A stretch of DNA of 64,000 bases from Roseiarcus sp050012775 (GTDB taxonomy: Bacteria > Pseudomonadota > Alphaproteobacteria > Rhizobiales > Beijerinckiaceae), in assembly GCA_050012775.1 (NCBI GenBank), contig JBEKGN010000001.1, positions 1 to 64,000 on the forward strand, in the 5' to 3' direction. The notes beneath the pieces are model-generated. The model saw only the letters and a list, made by a program, of their open reading frames with translations. It did not search any database and was not told where the DNA came from. Position 1 is the stretch's first letter. Each line of letters opens with the position of its first letter. This document shows, piece after piece, positions 26,717-34,870 of the stretch. The translations under genes and the position numbers were made by a program.

Positions 26717-26893
26717 AGCATTCTGCAATGAGATTGACGCGGGGCGTCCCTTCTCCCCGTTCACGGGGAGAAGGTTAGGATGAGGGGCCTGGGGATGAGC
26801 CGCAACAGAGCGGCCAACGCCCAAGCCCCTCACCCGGCCTCTCCCCGCGAGCGGGGAGAGGGGGCGCCCAGACCTAAATGCAGAATGCTCTAG
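26713..26893. mobile_element. MITE-like element with 15-base inverted ends
   Basis: CTAGAGCATTCTGCA at 26713-26727 is repeated inverted at 26879-26893, enclosing 181 bases and no gene. The interior contains copy 2 of the family B repeat (26748-26865). The left end overlaps the stop codon of the orphan antitoxin. Short inverted ends, no coding capacity and a nested repeat fit a MITE or a composite non-autonomous element. Confidence 0.6.
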
Positions 26894-26954
26894 CGGCGAA
26901 AGCCGCGGTTCGGCTCGCGGCTCCGCTGGTCGGTTGCGGATGGCGAGCGGATTC

Positions 26955-26973
26955 TTGCAAGAGAAACTTGCAA
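26955..26973. repeat. Perfect 7-5-7 palindrome TTGCAAG-N5-CTTGCAA
   Basis: A perfect inverted repeat in the non-coding stretch before the dehydrogenase cassette. It shares the TTGCAA half-site seen in the two flanking repeats at 27009 and 28079. It may be an operator or part of the insert boundary; nothing else is seen between 26894 and 27008. Confidence 0.4.
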
Positions 26974-27008
26974 CGGTTAAGCCTTTGACATTCCTATGAT
27001 CGTCGCGT

Positions 27009-27034
27009 GTTGCAAATATCTTGAATTTTGCACC
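27009..27034. repeat. Left flanking inverted repeat of the dehydrogenase cassette
   Basis: This 26-base segment matches the reverse complement of 28079-28104 at 22 of 26 positions. Each copy is also an imperfect palindrome around TGCAAATATC-TT-GATATTTGCA. The pair brackets the short-chain dehydrogenase gene and could be element ends or twin regulator binding sites. Confidence 0.5.
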
Positions 27035-27104
27035 AGCAGAAACAGCAGAAGAATTAAGATGCGCGGCGCGACTCTGCGAAGGCCGCGCCGGCTAGTTCTG
27101 CTGT

Positions 27105-27947
27105 TCAGGCGTCGTCATGCGAAAGGGAAGACGACAGCTCACGGTGCGCGTTGGCTTGAGCCAACAAAGTGGTAGCCTTGGTCTCGAAGGTCTGGATAGC
27201 GTCAGCGCCGGCCGCAAAGCGAGCGGGAGGCTCTTCGAGTGCAGCAAGCTGCACAAGGGCTTTAGCCAGTTTGGCGGGATCGCCTCCCTGTTTGCCATCC
27301 ATGCCGCGCCACGCAGAAACAGTCTCCCTGGTACGCTCGGCATAGTCGTTGATCGACGGACGAGCGAAGGTAGTGGAGTTACTGGTGAGCAGCTCGGTAC
27401 GGAAGAAGCCGGGCTCGACTAGCATCGTGCGAATGCCGAAAGGGGCCACCTCGGGGGTGAGTGACTCCATCCACCCTTCGACGCCGAATTTAGCTGCCGC
27501 ATAGGCCGTACAAAACATGCCGCCGCTAATGCCTGCCGTGGAGGAGATGGTGAGCAGCAGGCCAGAGCGTTGCTTGCGCATTGCCGGCAGCGCTGCACGG
27601 ACGACGTTCATCGGGCCGAACAGCAGCGTCTCGATCTGTTGGCGCACCTGATCGGGACTGAGCTCCTCAAAGAAGCCCGCGTAGAAGTTGCCCGCATTGT
27701 TGACCAGAACGTCGATGCGGCCAAACTTCTCGACAGCGGCAGTGACGGCAGCCTGTGCATCTTCGGGACGTGTGATGTCGAGCTTGAGGCTCAACAGGTC
27801 CTCGTGGACGCCCACTGCCTTTGCGACCTTCGCTGGGTCGCGGCCTGTAGCAACGACGGCGTGGCCGGCCGCCAATGCCGCTTTGGCGATATCAACGCCC
27901 AAACCGCGACTCGCGCCGGTAACGAACCAAATTTTTTTATCAGTCAT
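27105..27947 (-). CDS. Short-chain dehydrogenase/reductase in a lower-GC insert
   Basis: A 280-residue classical SDR. The NAD(P) motif is TGASRGLG, the structural motif NNAG is in VLVNNAGNFYAG, and the active site is Ser (ISSTAG) with YAAAK. Arg after the glycine motif region (GRDP) hints at NADP preference. The substrate is not predictable. Its base composition and codon use differ from the T6SS genes on both sides, and the inverted repeats at 27009 and 28079 bracket it, so acquisition as a cassette is likely. No regulator gene accompanies it. Confidence 0.88.
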   Translation of the reverse strand: MTDKKIWFVTGASRGLGVDIAKAALAAGHAVVATGRDPAKVAKAVGVHEDLLSLKLDITRPEDAQAAVTAAVEKFGRIDVLVNNAGNFYAGFFEELSPDQVRQQIETLLFGPMNVVRAALPAMRKQRSGLLLTISSTAGISGGMFCTAYAAAKFGVEGWMESLTPEVAPFGIRTMLVEPGFFRTELLTSNSTTFARPSINDYAERTRETVSAWRGMDGKQGGDPAKLAKALVQLAALEEPPARFAAGADAIQTFETKATTLLAQANAHRELSSSLSHDDA

Positions 27948-28078
27948 GGGCTGTCCTCGTTGTGACCAATCTACTGCCGCCCGTTTCAGGCTACCACCTC
28001 TATTACCGAGCTGCTGTCAGCCACGTCCCTGCCTTCGCCTTACTTGTCGAAGAGCTGCGCCACAAAGCGACCTGATGC

Positions 28079-28104
28079 GGTGCACAAATCTTGATATTTG
28101 CAAC
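28079..28104. repeat. Right flanking inverted repeat of the dehydrogenase cassette
   Basis: Partner of the repeat at 27009-27034, in opposite orientation. It lies about 130 bases upstream of the dehydrogenase start. The stretch from 27948 to 28288 holds this repeat and no gene that I can support. Confidence 0.5.
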
Positions 28105-28288
28105 GCCAATCGCCATTCGCTAATCCCCGCGCTTGCCCGGCGCTGGCGATCCAGGCCAGCTTGGCGTCTTGGTCTCGATCGAGAAAGCCCCAGCCGTCTG
28201 TAGGGCGCCGAGGACCTGCACGAAGGCGAGTCGCTGAACCTTCATCCGTGACTGCTCGAACACGCCATGTCGCCGCGCGGCGCCCGCT

Positions 28289-30820
28289 TCACTCGACCAG
28301 CTTGAAGAACTCGGCCTCGACCGACGCCGAACTCGCCGAGGCGTCGCCGCTCAGCCGGGGCGCGACATCCGCCAGCGGAGCCGAGCGCAGCCCCTCCAGC
28401 GCGGCGATCGGCTTGGCCGAGGCGATCGCGAGCACGATCTGCAGCGGACCGACCGAGGACGCGTCGGCGACCAGCGGGGCGCTGAACGTCGCGGCATCGC
28501 CGCCCACAGCCGCCTTCGTTTCCAGCCGATGCGCGACGCCGTCGTTGTCGACGAGGAGCAGGACCAGATGGCGGCCGGCGACGCCGGAGATCGTCCCCGC
28601 CAGCGGCCTGCCCCGCCCGACTTCGTAACTCGTGAGTTCGATGCGCGGCGCGGCGGCGCCGTTCGCCGACCCCAGCCTGATCAAGTCCAACGCCGGGCAT
28701 TCCGCGGCGGCGATGAGGCGCAAGCCCAATTGCGGCTCGACGCCGACTTCGCGCGTATAGCCGGCGTCGAAGCGCTGGAAGGGCGCGAGTTCGACGCCGA
28801 CGCCCTGAAGCGCGTGGACGGCGCCGCCGCCGGGCAGAGGCCGAACCAGGAAGCACGCGCCGCCGTCGAACCCGGCGATAAAGGCGCTCGCCTTGTCGAG
28901 GGGCGCCGACGGCGGGCGCGCGGGGCTCTGCTCGGGCGTCGCGGGCCGCGGCGCCGGCGCGACGACGATCTTGACCGCCATGCGCGTGGCGAGACCAGCC
29001 GCGTTGGTGGCGACGACATCGAAGGCGAAGGCGCCGGCTTGCGTCGGCTTGCCCGAAATCTCGCTGAGGCCGGAGCCGAGATCGACGAAGCTCAGGCCGT
29101 CGGGCGGAGAGGGCTCGGCGCGCAGGGCCAGACCGCGCGCGTTCGCGCCGACGTTGAACGGCGGCAACGCCGTGCTGTAGTCCTCCCCGACCCTCGCGCC
29201 TTCGAGGACGGCCAGCGCCTGCGAGGCTCGCGGCGGCGCCGGTTGCGGGCGCGGCGTCGAAGCGGGCGCGGGCTCGCCGGCCGGCGGCTTGTCCGCGACG
29301 ACGATCGTCGCCGTCATTTGCGCCGTTAGCCCGTTGTGATTGACCGCGACGACTTGCAGGCTCGCGCTTCCCGCGCGCGTCGGCGCGCCGTCGATTTCGC
29401 TTCCGCCGCCGCCGAGATCCTTGAAAACCAGACCGTCCGGCGGCGGGTCCGCCTTGAGCCGCAACCCCTTGCCGCCGGGATCGGCGAAAGCGGGAAGCTC
29501 CTGGTGATAGGGCTTGCCGACCGTCGCCGGCGCCAAGGCGACGAGGGCCTGCGGCGCGCGCGGCGGCAAGGCGTCGATCAGCTCCTCGCTGGTGGGAACA
29601 TGCGCGGGCGCCGTCGGGGTCGCCGTCGGCGTCGGGGCGGGCGTCGCGGTCGGCATGGGCGCGGGCGTCGGAGCGGGCGCCGGCGCGCCGCCCAGCGGCG
29701 TTTCGACGGCGTTCGAGGGGGCCGGCGTCGGCGAGCCGAGCGGCGGCAGCTTGGTCGGGATCGGACTTGGCGTCGAGGTCGGGGCGACGAGCGACGACGC
29801 CGACTTGAACCAAAGCGCGGCGTCGTCGCGAAAAACGTAGAGCGTGCCGCCGACGCTGGCGACGACGATCAGCGCCGCCGCGATCGCCGCCGTGCGCCCT
29901 CCGGAGGAGCGGCCCGGCGGCCGCGCCTGCCGCCCGCCGCGCTCCGGCGCCTTCGCGGCGCCGGCGCCGCGGGTCTCGCCCCACTCGGCGACCGCCGCCA
30001 TGCTCGCCGGGCGATTCTCCGGCGAGGGTTGCAGCATCGCCTGAATGAGCGGCCGTATCGAAGCGTCGATGTCCGAGAGGTCGGGAACGACGCGGCGCTT
30101 CTCGATGACGTCGACCTGCGAGCCGCTCATGTCGATCGGCCGCCCGCGCAAGGCCTCCGCGAGGACCAGGCCGAAGCTGTAGATGTCCGACTTGAACGTG
30201 ACCTCGCCGCCGGCGAGGCCGACCTGCTCGGGCGAGACGTAGTTGTACTTGCCGGCGAAACCATCGCCGATGATCGTGCCCTCGCCCGGCCGATGCGAAC
30301 GCGCGATGCCGAAATCGATGATCTTGGCGCGCCGCACGTCGCCATCGGGCAGAATGACATTGTCCGAGGAAATGTCGCGGTGGACGACGCCCAGACGGTG
30401 CGCCGCTTCGAGCGCGCCGCCGATGCGCCTTTGCAGGATCTTGACCTCGGCGAGCGGGAGCGGCCCGGAAGCGAGCCGCTTGGTCAGCGAGGGACCGTCG
30501 ACGAATTCCATCGCGAGATAGGCGCGCTGCAGATCGGGATCGACGGAAAAGACGAAATAGCGCACGATCGCTTCGTGCTGGAGATTGTGCAGGGTCGAAG
30601 CCTCGCGCCGGAACAGCGCGAGGGCGTCGGGATTGCGCGACAGCTCCGGCCGGATCATCTTGATCGCGACGAGATCGTTGGTCTGGATGTTGAAGCCCTT
30701 GTAGACTTCCCCCATGCCGCCCTCAGCGATGAGCTTTTCGATCTCATAGATGCCGTTCAGCCGCGCGCCGGGTCTCACGCTGCCGCTCGAGGCGGGCTGG
30801 AATACGGTCTTGTCCTCCAC
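28289..30820 (-). CDS. ppkA: T6SS-linked Ser/Thr kinase PpkA-like, with Ig-like ectodomain
   Basis: An 843-residue transmembrane kinase. The kinase domain covers residues ~25-280: glycine loop AEGGMGEVY, Lys54 in VAIK, catalytic HRD 147-149 in VVHRDISSDN, DFG at 169-171, and a SPEQ motif. A membrane helix lies at 310-330, then a Pro/Thr/Ala-rich linker and two putative-Ig (He_PIG-like) repeats, each with the APATVGKPYHQELPAF or GARVGEDYSTALPPF type opening and a DGL..F.DLG.G.SEI.G.P motif. The C-terminal ~200 residues are unknown. In T6SS loci such kinases phosphorylate the FHA protein to fire secretion. Start is GTG. Confidence 0.85.
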   Translation of the reverse strand: MEDKTVFQPASSGSVRPGARLNGIYEIEKLIAEGGMGEVYKGFNIQTNDLVAIKMIRPELSRNPDALALFRREASTLHNLQHEAIVRYFVFSVDPDLQRAYLAMEFVDGPSLTKRLASGPLPLAEVKILQRRIGGALEAAHRLGVVHRDISSDNVILPDGDVRRAKIIDFGIARSHRPGEGTIIGDGFAGKYNYVSPEQVGLAGGEVTFKSDIYSFGLVLAEALRGRPIDMSGSQVDVIEKRRVVPDLSDIDASIRPLIQAMLQPSPENRPASMAAVAEWGETRGAGAAKAPERGGRQARPPGRSSGGRTAAIAAALIVVASVGGTLYVFRDDAALWFKSASSLVAPTSTPSPIPTKLPPLGSPTPAPSNAVETPLGGAPAPAPTPAPMPTATPAPTPTATPTAPAHVPTSEELIDALPPRAPQALVALAPATVGKPYHQELPAFADPGGKGLRLKADPPPDGLVFKDLGGGGSEIDGAPTRAGSASLQVVAVNHNGLTAQMTATIVVADKPPAGEPAPASTPRPQPAPPRASQALAVLEGARVGEDYSTALPPFNVGANARGLALRAEPSPPDGLSFVDLGSGLSEISGKPTQAGAFAFDVVATNAAGLATRMAVKIVVAPAPRPATPEQSPARPPSAPLDKASAFIAGFDGGACFLVRPLPGGGAVHALQGVGVELAPFQRFDAGYTREVGVEPQLGLRLIAAAECPALDLIRLGSANGAAAPRIELTSYEVGRGRPLAGTISGVAGRHLVLLLVDNDGVAHRLETKAAVGGDAATFSAPLVADASSVGPLQIVLAIASAKPIAALEGLRSAPLADVAPRLSGDASASSASVEAEFFKLVE

Positions 30821-31275
30821 GGCGCGCGCGCTCCAGACCTGATGCGAATTGCCAAACCCAACCCGCGAAAGGGCCGGCGGCGTCGCTCTCGAAGCGGCCC
30901 GCGCGAGCCGGCCTCCGCCGGACGCATCGCCGACCCGGCGCCGCCGACCGGGCTCGCGAGCCTAACGCCGAAGGGCGGCGAGGGGAACCGGATTTCCGCC
31001 GCCTGGCCGTCGAGCCGGCCGATCCCCTGCCCGCTTCGGCCGGACAAGCAGACCGTAAGCGAAAGGTCAGTCAAGCCATCGCGCGTCGACCGGAAACGCC
31101 TCGGCAATATCGATCGGCGCGGCGTCGAAGGAGCCAAGCCATGTCAAACCCGCCAGTTCGCCGCGCGCGCCCCGTCGCGACCGCAGAAGGCCTCGCCATG
31201 TTTGACCCTGCTGCGAAGGAGCGGCATAATTTCCCCAAGCTCGCCGAGCGCGAGCGGAAAAAATGGGGAATCTCC
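30821..31275. other. Intergenic region between ppkA and the OmpA-like gene
   Basis: These 455 bases separate two divergent genes and should carry both promoters. An open frame runs into the OmpA-like gene from 31141, but the residues before 31276 lack family character. I see no other gene, RNA or clear repeat here. Confidence 0.5.
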
Positions 31276-31836
31276 ATGCGCGCGTCTTTGACTTTGGTTC
31301 TCGGCGCGGCGGTTTGTTTTGCGGTCGCGCCGTCGGCGCTGATCGCCCCCGCTCAGGCCGATCCCGCCTATTCCGCCGACAAGGTGATCGATATTTTCGT
31401 CAAGGACAAAGCCGCCGCCGACGCGGCCAAGGCCAACGGCAAGAGCCGTTCGATCTGCGTCGGCACGGCGGCCGACTGCCCCGCGCCGCCGACGCAATCG
31501 GCGACCCGCTTCGATCTGCTGGTGAACTTCGAGTTCAATTCGGACAAGCTCACGCAATCCGCCAAGGACAATCTCGACCAATTCGCCAAGGCGCTGCTCG
31601 ATCCCCAGCTCAAGGGGCAGAAATTCGAGATCGACGGCCATACCGACGCGACGGGCGCCGAGGAATATAATCTCGGCCTGTCGGAGCGCCGCGCCAACGC
31701 GGTCGTCGCCTATTTGGCCTCGCAAGGGCTCGACCCCGCCAACCTGGTGGCCAAGGGCTTCGGCAAGACCAAGCCGCGCGTCGCCGACCCCTTCAGCCCG
31801 GAGAACCGCCGGGTCGAAACCCATCTCCTGGAGTGA
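31276..31836 (+). CDS. OmpA-family outer-membrane/peptidoglycan-binding protein
   Basis: A 186-residue exported protein. A signal peptide opens MRASLTLVLGAAVCFAVAPS and ends near APAQA. The OmpA C-terminal domain follows: NFEFNSDKLTQSAKDNLDQF, then the peptidoglycan-binding core EIDGHTDATGAEEYN with LSERRANAVVAYLASQG and the late Arg in ENRRVE. It would anchor to the cell wall. The ATG at 31276 is chosen for the signal peptide. It converges on the caspase-like gene with a 16-base gap. Confidence 0.85.
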   Translation: MRASLTLVLGAAVCFAVAPSALIAPAQADPAYSADKVIDIFVKDKAAADAAKANGKSRSICVGTAADCPAPPTQSATRFDLLVNFEFNSDKLTQSAKDNLDQFAKALLDPQLKGQKFEIDGHTDATGAEEYNLGLSERRANAVVAYLASQGLDPANLVAKGFGKTKPRVADPFSPENRRVETHLLE

Positions 31837-31852
31837 TGGGCTCGCTTGCCGC

Positions 31853-33886
31853 TCAGGACTTCTGCGGCGCGCCGAGAAGGCGCCATTGCTTGAGAGCGGG
31901 CGCCAACGCGGGTCCGCTCTTGCCGTCGATCGGGCCGGAATAATATCCCGCGGCCTGGAGGCGCGTCTGCAGAGCCTTGACCGTGTCGGCGGTCCATGTC
32001 TGGCTCTTGCTGGTTAGATCGGCGACGGATTCGCCCGAGTCGGCGGCGACCGCGCGCAGCAGTTCGTCGGCCGCGGCGGCGGGATCCTTGGCGACGCCCC
32101 GCCCCTCGTCGAGAACGGCCGCGGCGGTGTGATAGCCCTTGGAGTAGCCGAAACTCGCGGCGCGCCGATAAAGATCGAGCGCGTCCGACTTCTTGCCGCC
32201 AAAGCCGTGTTCGGCGAATTCGGCCAGATCGTAGGTCGCTCGGGCCGACCCCGCCTCCGACGCCTGTTGCAGCAGCGCATAGGCGCGCGGCAGATTCTTT
32301 TCGATGCCGGCGCCCTGCGCCAGCGCGACGGCGAGATTGATGGCGCCGTCGGCGAGACCGCGCTGGGCCGCCTTCTCATAAAGCGCATACGCCGCCTTGA
32401 GATCCTTGGGCGCATGGTCGCCGGTTTCCAGCATCAGGCCCAGGCTGTACATGGCGCGGGCGTCGCCGGCGTCGGCCGCCTTCTTGTAGAGCCCATAGGC
32501 TTCCTCGAGACGCCCGGCGGCGGCGGTCGCGCGCGCGAGCAGAGCGACATAGTGCGCGATCTCCGGATGGCGCGTCGCCGCCTCGCCGCAGACGCCGATC
32601 GCGGCGGCGGCGTTCTCGCTGAGATTCGCGAGATCGACCCCCGGCATGCTGGCCGTCGCATCGTCCGGATGAGTCGCGAGGCGCTCGCACACGACGCCCG
32701 GATCCGACGCCGCGCCTTGCGCGTCCCGCAAGCTGGCGAGCAGGTCCTCGGCCTCCTGGACATGCGCGCCGGAGGGATAGCGCGCGAGATAGAGTTCGAC
32801 GAGCTGGCTCTGCCGCCCGCTGCGCGCCAGGCTCCACAGGAGGTCGTCGACGTTCGCATTCGCGGTCGCCGGCGGCGGTTTGCCCGACTTGCCGACTTCG
32901 GCGAGTATCGCCCTGACGTCCGCCGTGTGCGAGCCCTCGGGGTAGCGATCGAGATAGATGGAGAGCAGCCTGGGATCGCGCTGGGCTCCGGCGAGCCGCC
33001 AAAGCAGGGTTTCGGGCGAAGCTTCGCTCTCCGCGTCGCCGGCGAAATAAAATTGCCGCGTCAGCGAGGAATTTTCCCAGGGAATTTGCGCGCCGCCGGT
33101 CGAGGCGATGACGTCGCGGCGCACCGCGATCATCATGCTGGAAATGTCGACGCCGGGCGAGGCCATGTGCCCGAGAAGCGATCGCGCGAACGGGCTGTTG
33201 CGGCCCCCGCCGTCGAACGCGACGTTGTCGGGCTGCGTCGCGAAGGCGATCAGAAATCCCGCCGCGTTGCCGACGCGCGCCAGGCCCGCGGAGCGCAGCG
33301 TGACGTTGGAATCCTTGAGCGGATTGTTGCGGCAAGCGTCGAGAAACACCAGATGGACGCCGGCGCCCTTGGACTGCGCGTCGAGCGCGTCGTCGAAGTG
33401 AATCGTGCGCTTCTCGATATCGTCGACGGTGTGCAGCTGCGCGTCGACGGGAATGAGATAATTGTGGGCGGAAACCTGCAAGCCGTGGCCGCCGTAATAG
33501 AACAGCGAGACATCGGCCGCCGCGGCGCTCCTGCCGAAATCCGCGATGGCGCGCTGCATTTGCGCCTGATCGAGATCGACGCCGAGCGTCACAGTGAAGC
33601 CCAGGGACTTCAGCGCCTCGGCGACGTCCTTGGCGTCGTTGGGGGGATTGGCGAGTTCCGGAACCGCCTTGTAGCCGCCGTTGCCGATGACCAGAGCGAC
33701 GCGGCTTTCCGCGAGCGCCGGGCCGGCCGCGACAAGGGCGAGCGCCGCCAGCGCGGTCAAGCGCCGCGCCAATCCGCCGACGCGACGCGCTCGGCGCCGG
33801 CGCGTTGGAGCCGTTCCGACCGTTGTGAATTCGCGCGCCGCGCTCATGGGCGTCATCTGAGCAATTTGGTTCGGCTTCGGATGCAA
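31853..33886 (-). CDS. Secreted caspase-like protease with Sel1 repeats
   Basis: A 677-residue protein with a signal peptide (RRLTALAALALVAAGPALA), then a C14 caspase-like domain: ESRVALVIGNGGY, His134 in YYGGHG, Cys185 in DACRNNP (numbering from 33886). Sel1-type repeats occupy about residues 450-600 (EEAYGLYKKAADAGDARAMY, AYALYEKAAQRGLADGAINL, and others). A peptidoglycan-binding-like tail ends the protein (VKALQTRLQAAGYYSGPIDG). It should be periplasmic. Starts at 33886, 33856 and 33847 are all possible and none has a clear ribosome site. It follows the secreted 201-residue gene by 72 bases. Confidence 0.8.
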   Translation of the reverse strand: MHPKPNQIAQMTPMSAAREFTTVGTAPTRRRRARRVGGLARRLTALAALALVAAGPALAESRVALVIGNGGYKAVPELANPPNDAKDVAEALKSLGFTVTLGVDLDQAQMQRAIADFGRSAAAADVSLFYYGGHGLQVSAHNYLIPVDAQLHTVDDIEKRTIHFDDALDAQSKGAGVHLVFLDACRNNPLKDSNVTLRSAGLARVGNAAGFLIAFATQPDNVAFDGGGRNSPFARSLLGHMASPGVDISSMMIAVRRDVIASTGGAQIPWENSSLTRQFYFAGDAESEASPETLLWRLAGAQRDPRLLSIYLDRYPEGSHTADVRAILAEVGKSGKPPPATANANVDDLLWSLARSGRQSQLVELYLARYPSGAHVQEAEDLLASLRDAQGAASDPGVVCERLATHPDDATASMPGVDLANLSENAAAAIGVCGEAATRHPEIAHYVALLARATAAAGRLEEAYGLYKKAADAGDARAMYSLGLMLETGDHAPKDLKAAYALYEKAAQRGLADGAINLAVALAQGAGIEKNLPRAYALLQQASEAGSARATYDLAEFAEHGFGGKKSDALDLYRRAASFGYSKGYHTAAAVLDEGRGVAKDPAAAADELLRAVAADSGESVADLTSKSQTWTADTVKALQTRLQAAGYYSGPIDGKSGPALAPALKQWRLLGAPQKS

Positions 33887-33958
33887 TCGGGCGCGCCACG
33901 AGTCAAGGCTCGAAACGAGGCCGCGCGAGGGCTCGGCTCGAGCGCCGCCGTTCCGCTC

Positions 33959-34564
33959 TTAAAGCCCGCCCGCCTTTTCCAGCGACAGGCTCGCCACGTT
34001 GAGCGTGTCGGCGACGAAGCCGCCGCTTCGCGTCTCGCGCTGCTGCGTCGCGGGATCTTCCGCGCGGACCAGCGAGACGTCCTTGTGAATGACGGCAATC
34101 GCCTCGTGCAGGGCCTTGACCGCTTCCGCCGTCGTGCGCGCGGCGCGCACCCGTCGCGCGGCCTTTGCGACGACGTTCGGCATATCCTGCAGTTGCCGCG
34201 GCAACCGCGGCGCGACGACGGCGAGCGCTTCGGCGTATCGATCGAGCGCGTCGGCGACGCATTGCTGACTGACGCATTGGCATTCGTTGATATACGTCTG
34301 GGTGGCGCGCGAGAGCGCCTGCACGGCGTCGCCGGCGTCGTCGGACGGGGATGGGGTCTCGAGGACGAGACCGCCGCCGCAAGCGCCCGAGGCGCCGTTG
34401 GCGCCCGGCGCGCCCCCGCCATGACCGGCCGACGGGGCCGGAGCCGGGGCGGAGTGGGGGCCCTTCCCGCGCGCGGCATACGCGTCCGCGCCAATCGCGA
34501 AAGCGCCCAGGAACAATATCGCCGCGAGCGTTCGCGCGACGGCGGAAAACGAGATCGAACGCAT
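33959..34564 (-). CDS. Secreted protein of unknown function, Cys-containing
   Basis: A 201-residue protein with a signal peptide (AAILFLGAFAIGADAYAA) and a Pro/Ala/Gly linker. A helical domain follows with three closely spaced cysteines in INECQCVSQQC, then VAKAARRVRAARTTAEAVKA. No family was recognised. The ATG at 34564 fits the signal peptide. It shares strand and probably a transcript with the caspase-like gene; the M23 gene is divergent. Confidence 0.6.
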   Translation of the reverse strand: MRSISFSAVARTLAAILFLGAFAIGADAYAARGKGPHSAPAPAPSAGHGGGAPGANGASGACGGGLVLETPSPSDDAGDAVQALSRATQTYINECQCVSQQCVADALDRYAEALAVVAPRLPRQLQDMPNVVAKAARRVRAARTTAEAVKALHEAIAVIHKDVSLVRAEDPATQQRETRSGGFVADTLNVASLSLEKAGGL

Positions 34565-34870
34565 GTGCTGTCTCCATCCGCGCAGAGATCGGGGATCAGT
34601 CCAAATTCGCCGCCCGGCCGACCGAATTTCTCTCGCCTCTTCGCGCTTACGGTCCACGCAACGGACGATGGCGCCTTTCGACGTCGCTATTGTTACGCCA
34701 AAGCTTGCGTTCGGTCTATTCTTGCCCGGCGCGCCGATCTCGACGCCGAAATCGGCCGGCGCGGCGCCTGTGCGGCCGCCAATTTCCTTGCTAGCGCCCA
34801 ACTTCCTGGTTAGGCGAGAGGTCGGCGAGCGCAAACCCATAAGAGAATTCTGGAGCGCGACGACACGGCC
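34565..34870. other. Divergent intergenic region before the M23 peptidase gene
   Basis: These 306 bases lie between two divergent genes and should hold their promoters. I see no gene, clear hairpin or repeat in them. Confidence 0.45.

Noticed and set aside
28529..31291. Plus-strand frames over the kinase gene
   Set aside because: Antisense to ppkA, low-complexity Arg-rich translation, while the minus strand carries intact kinase motifs.
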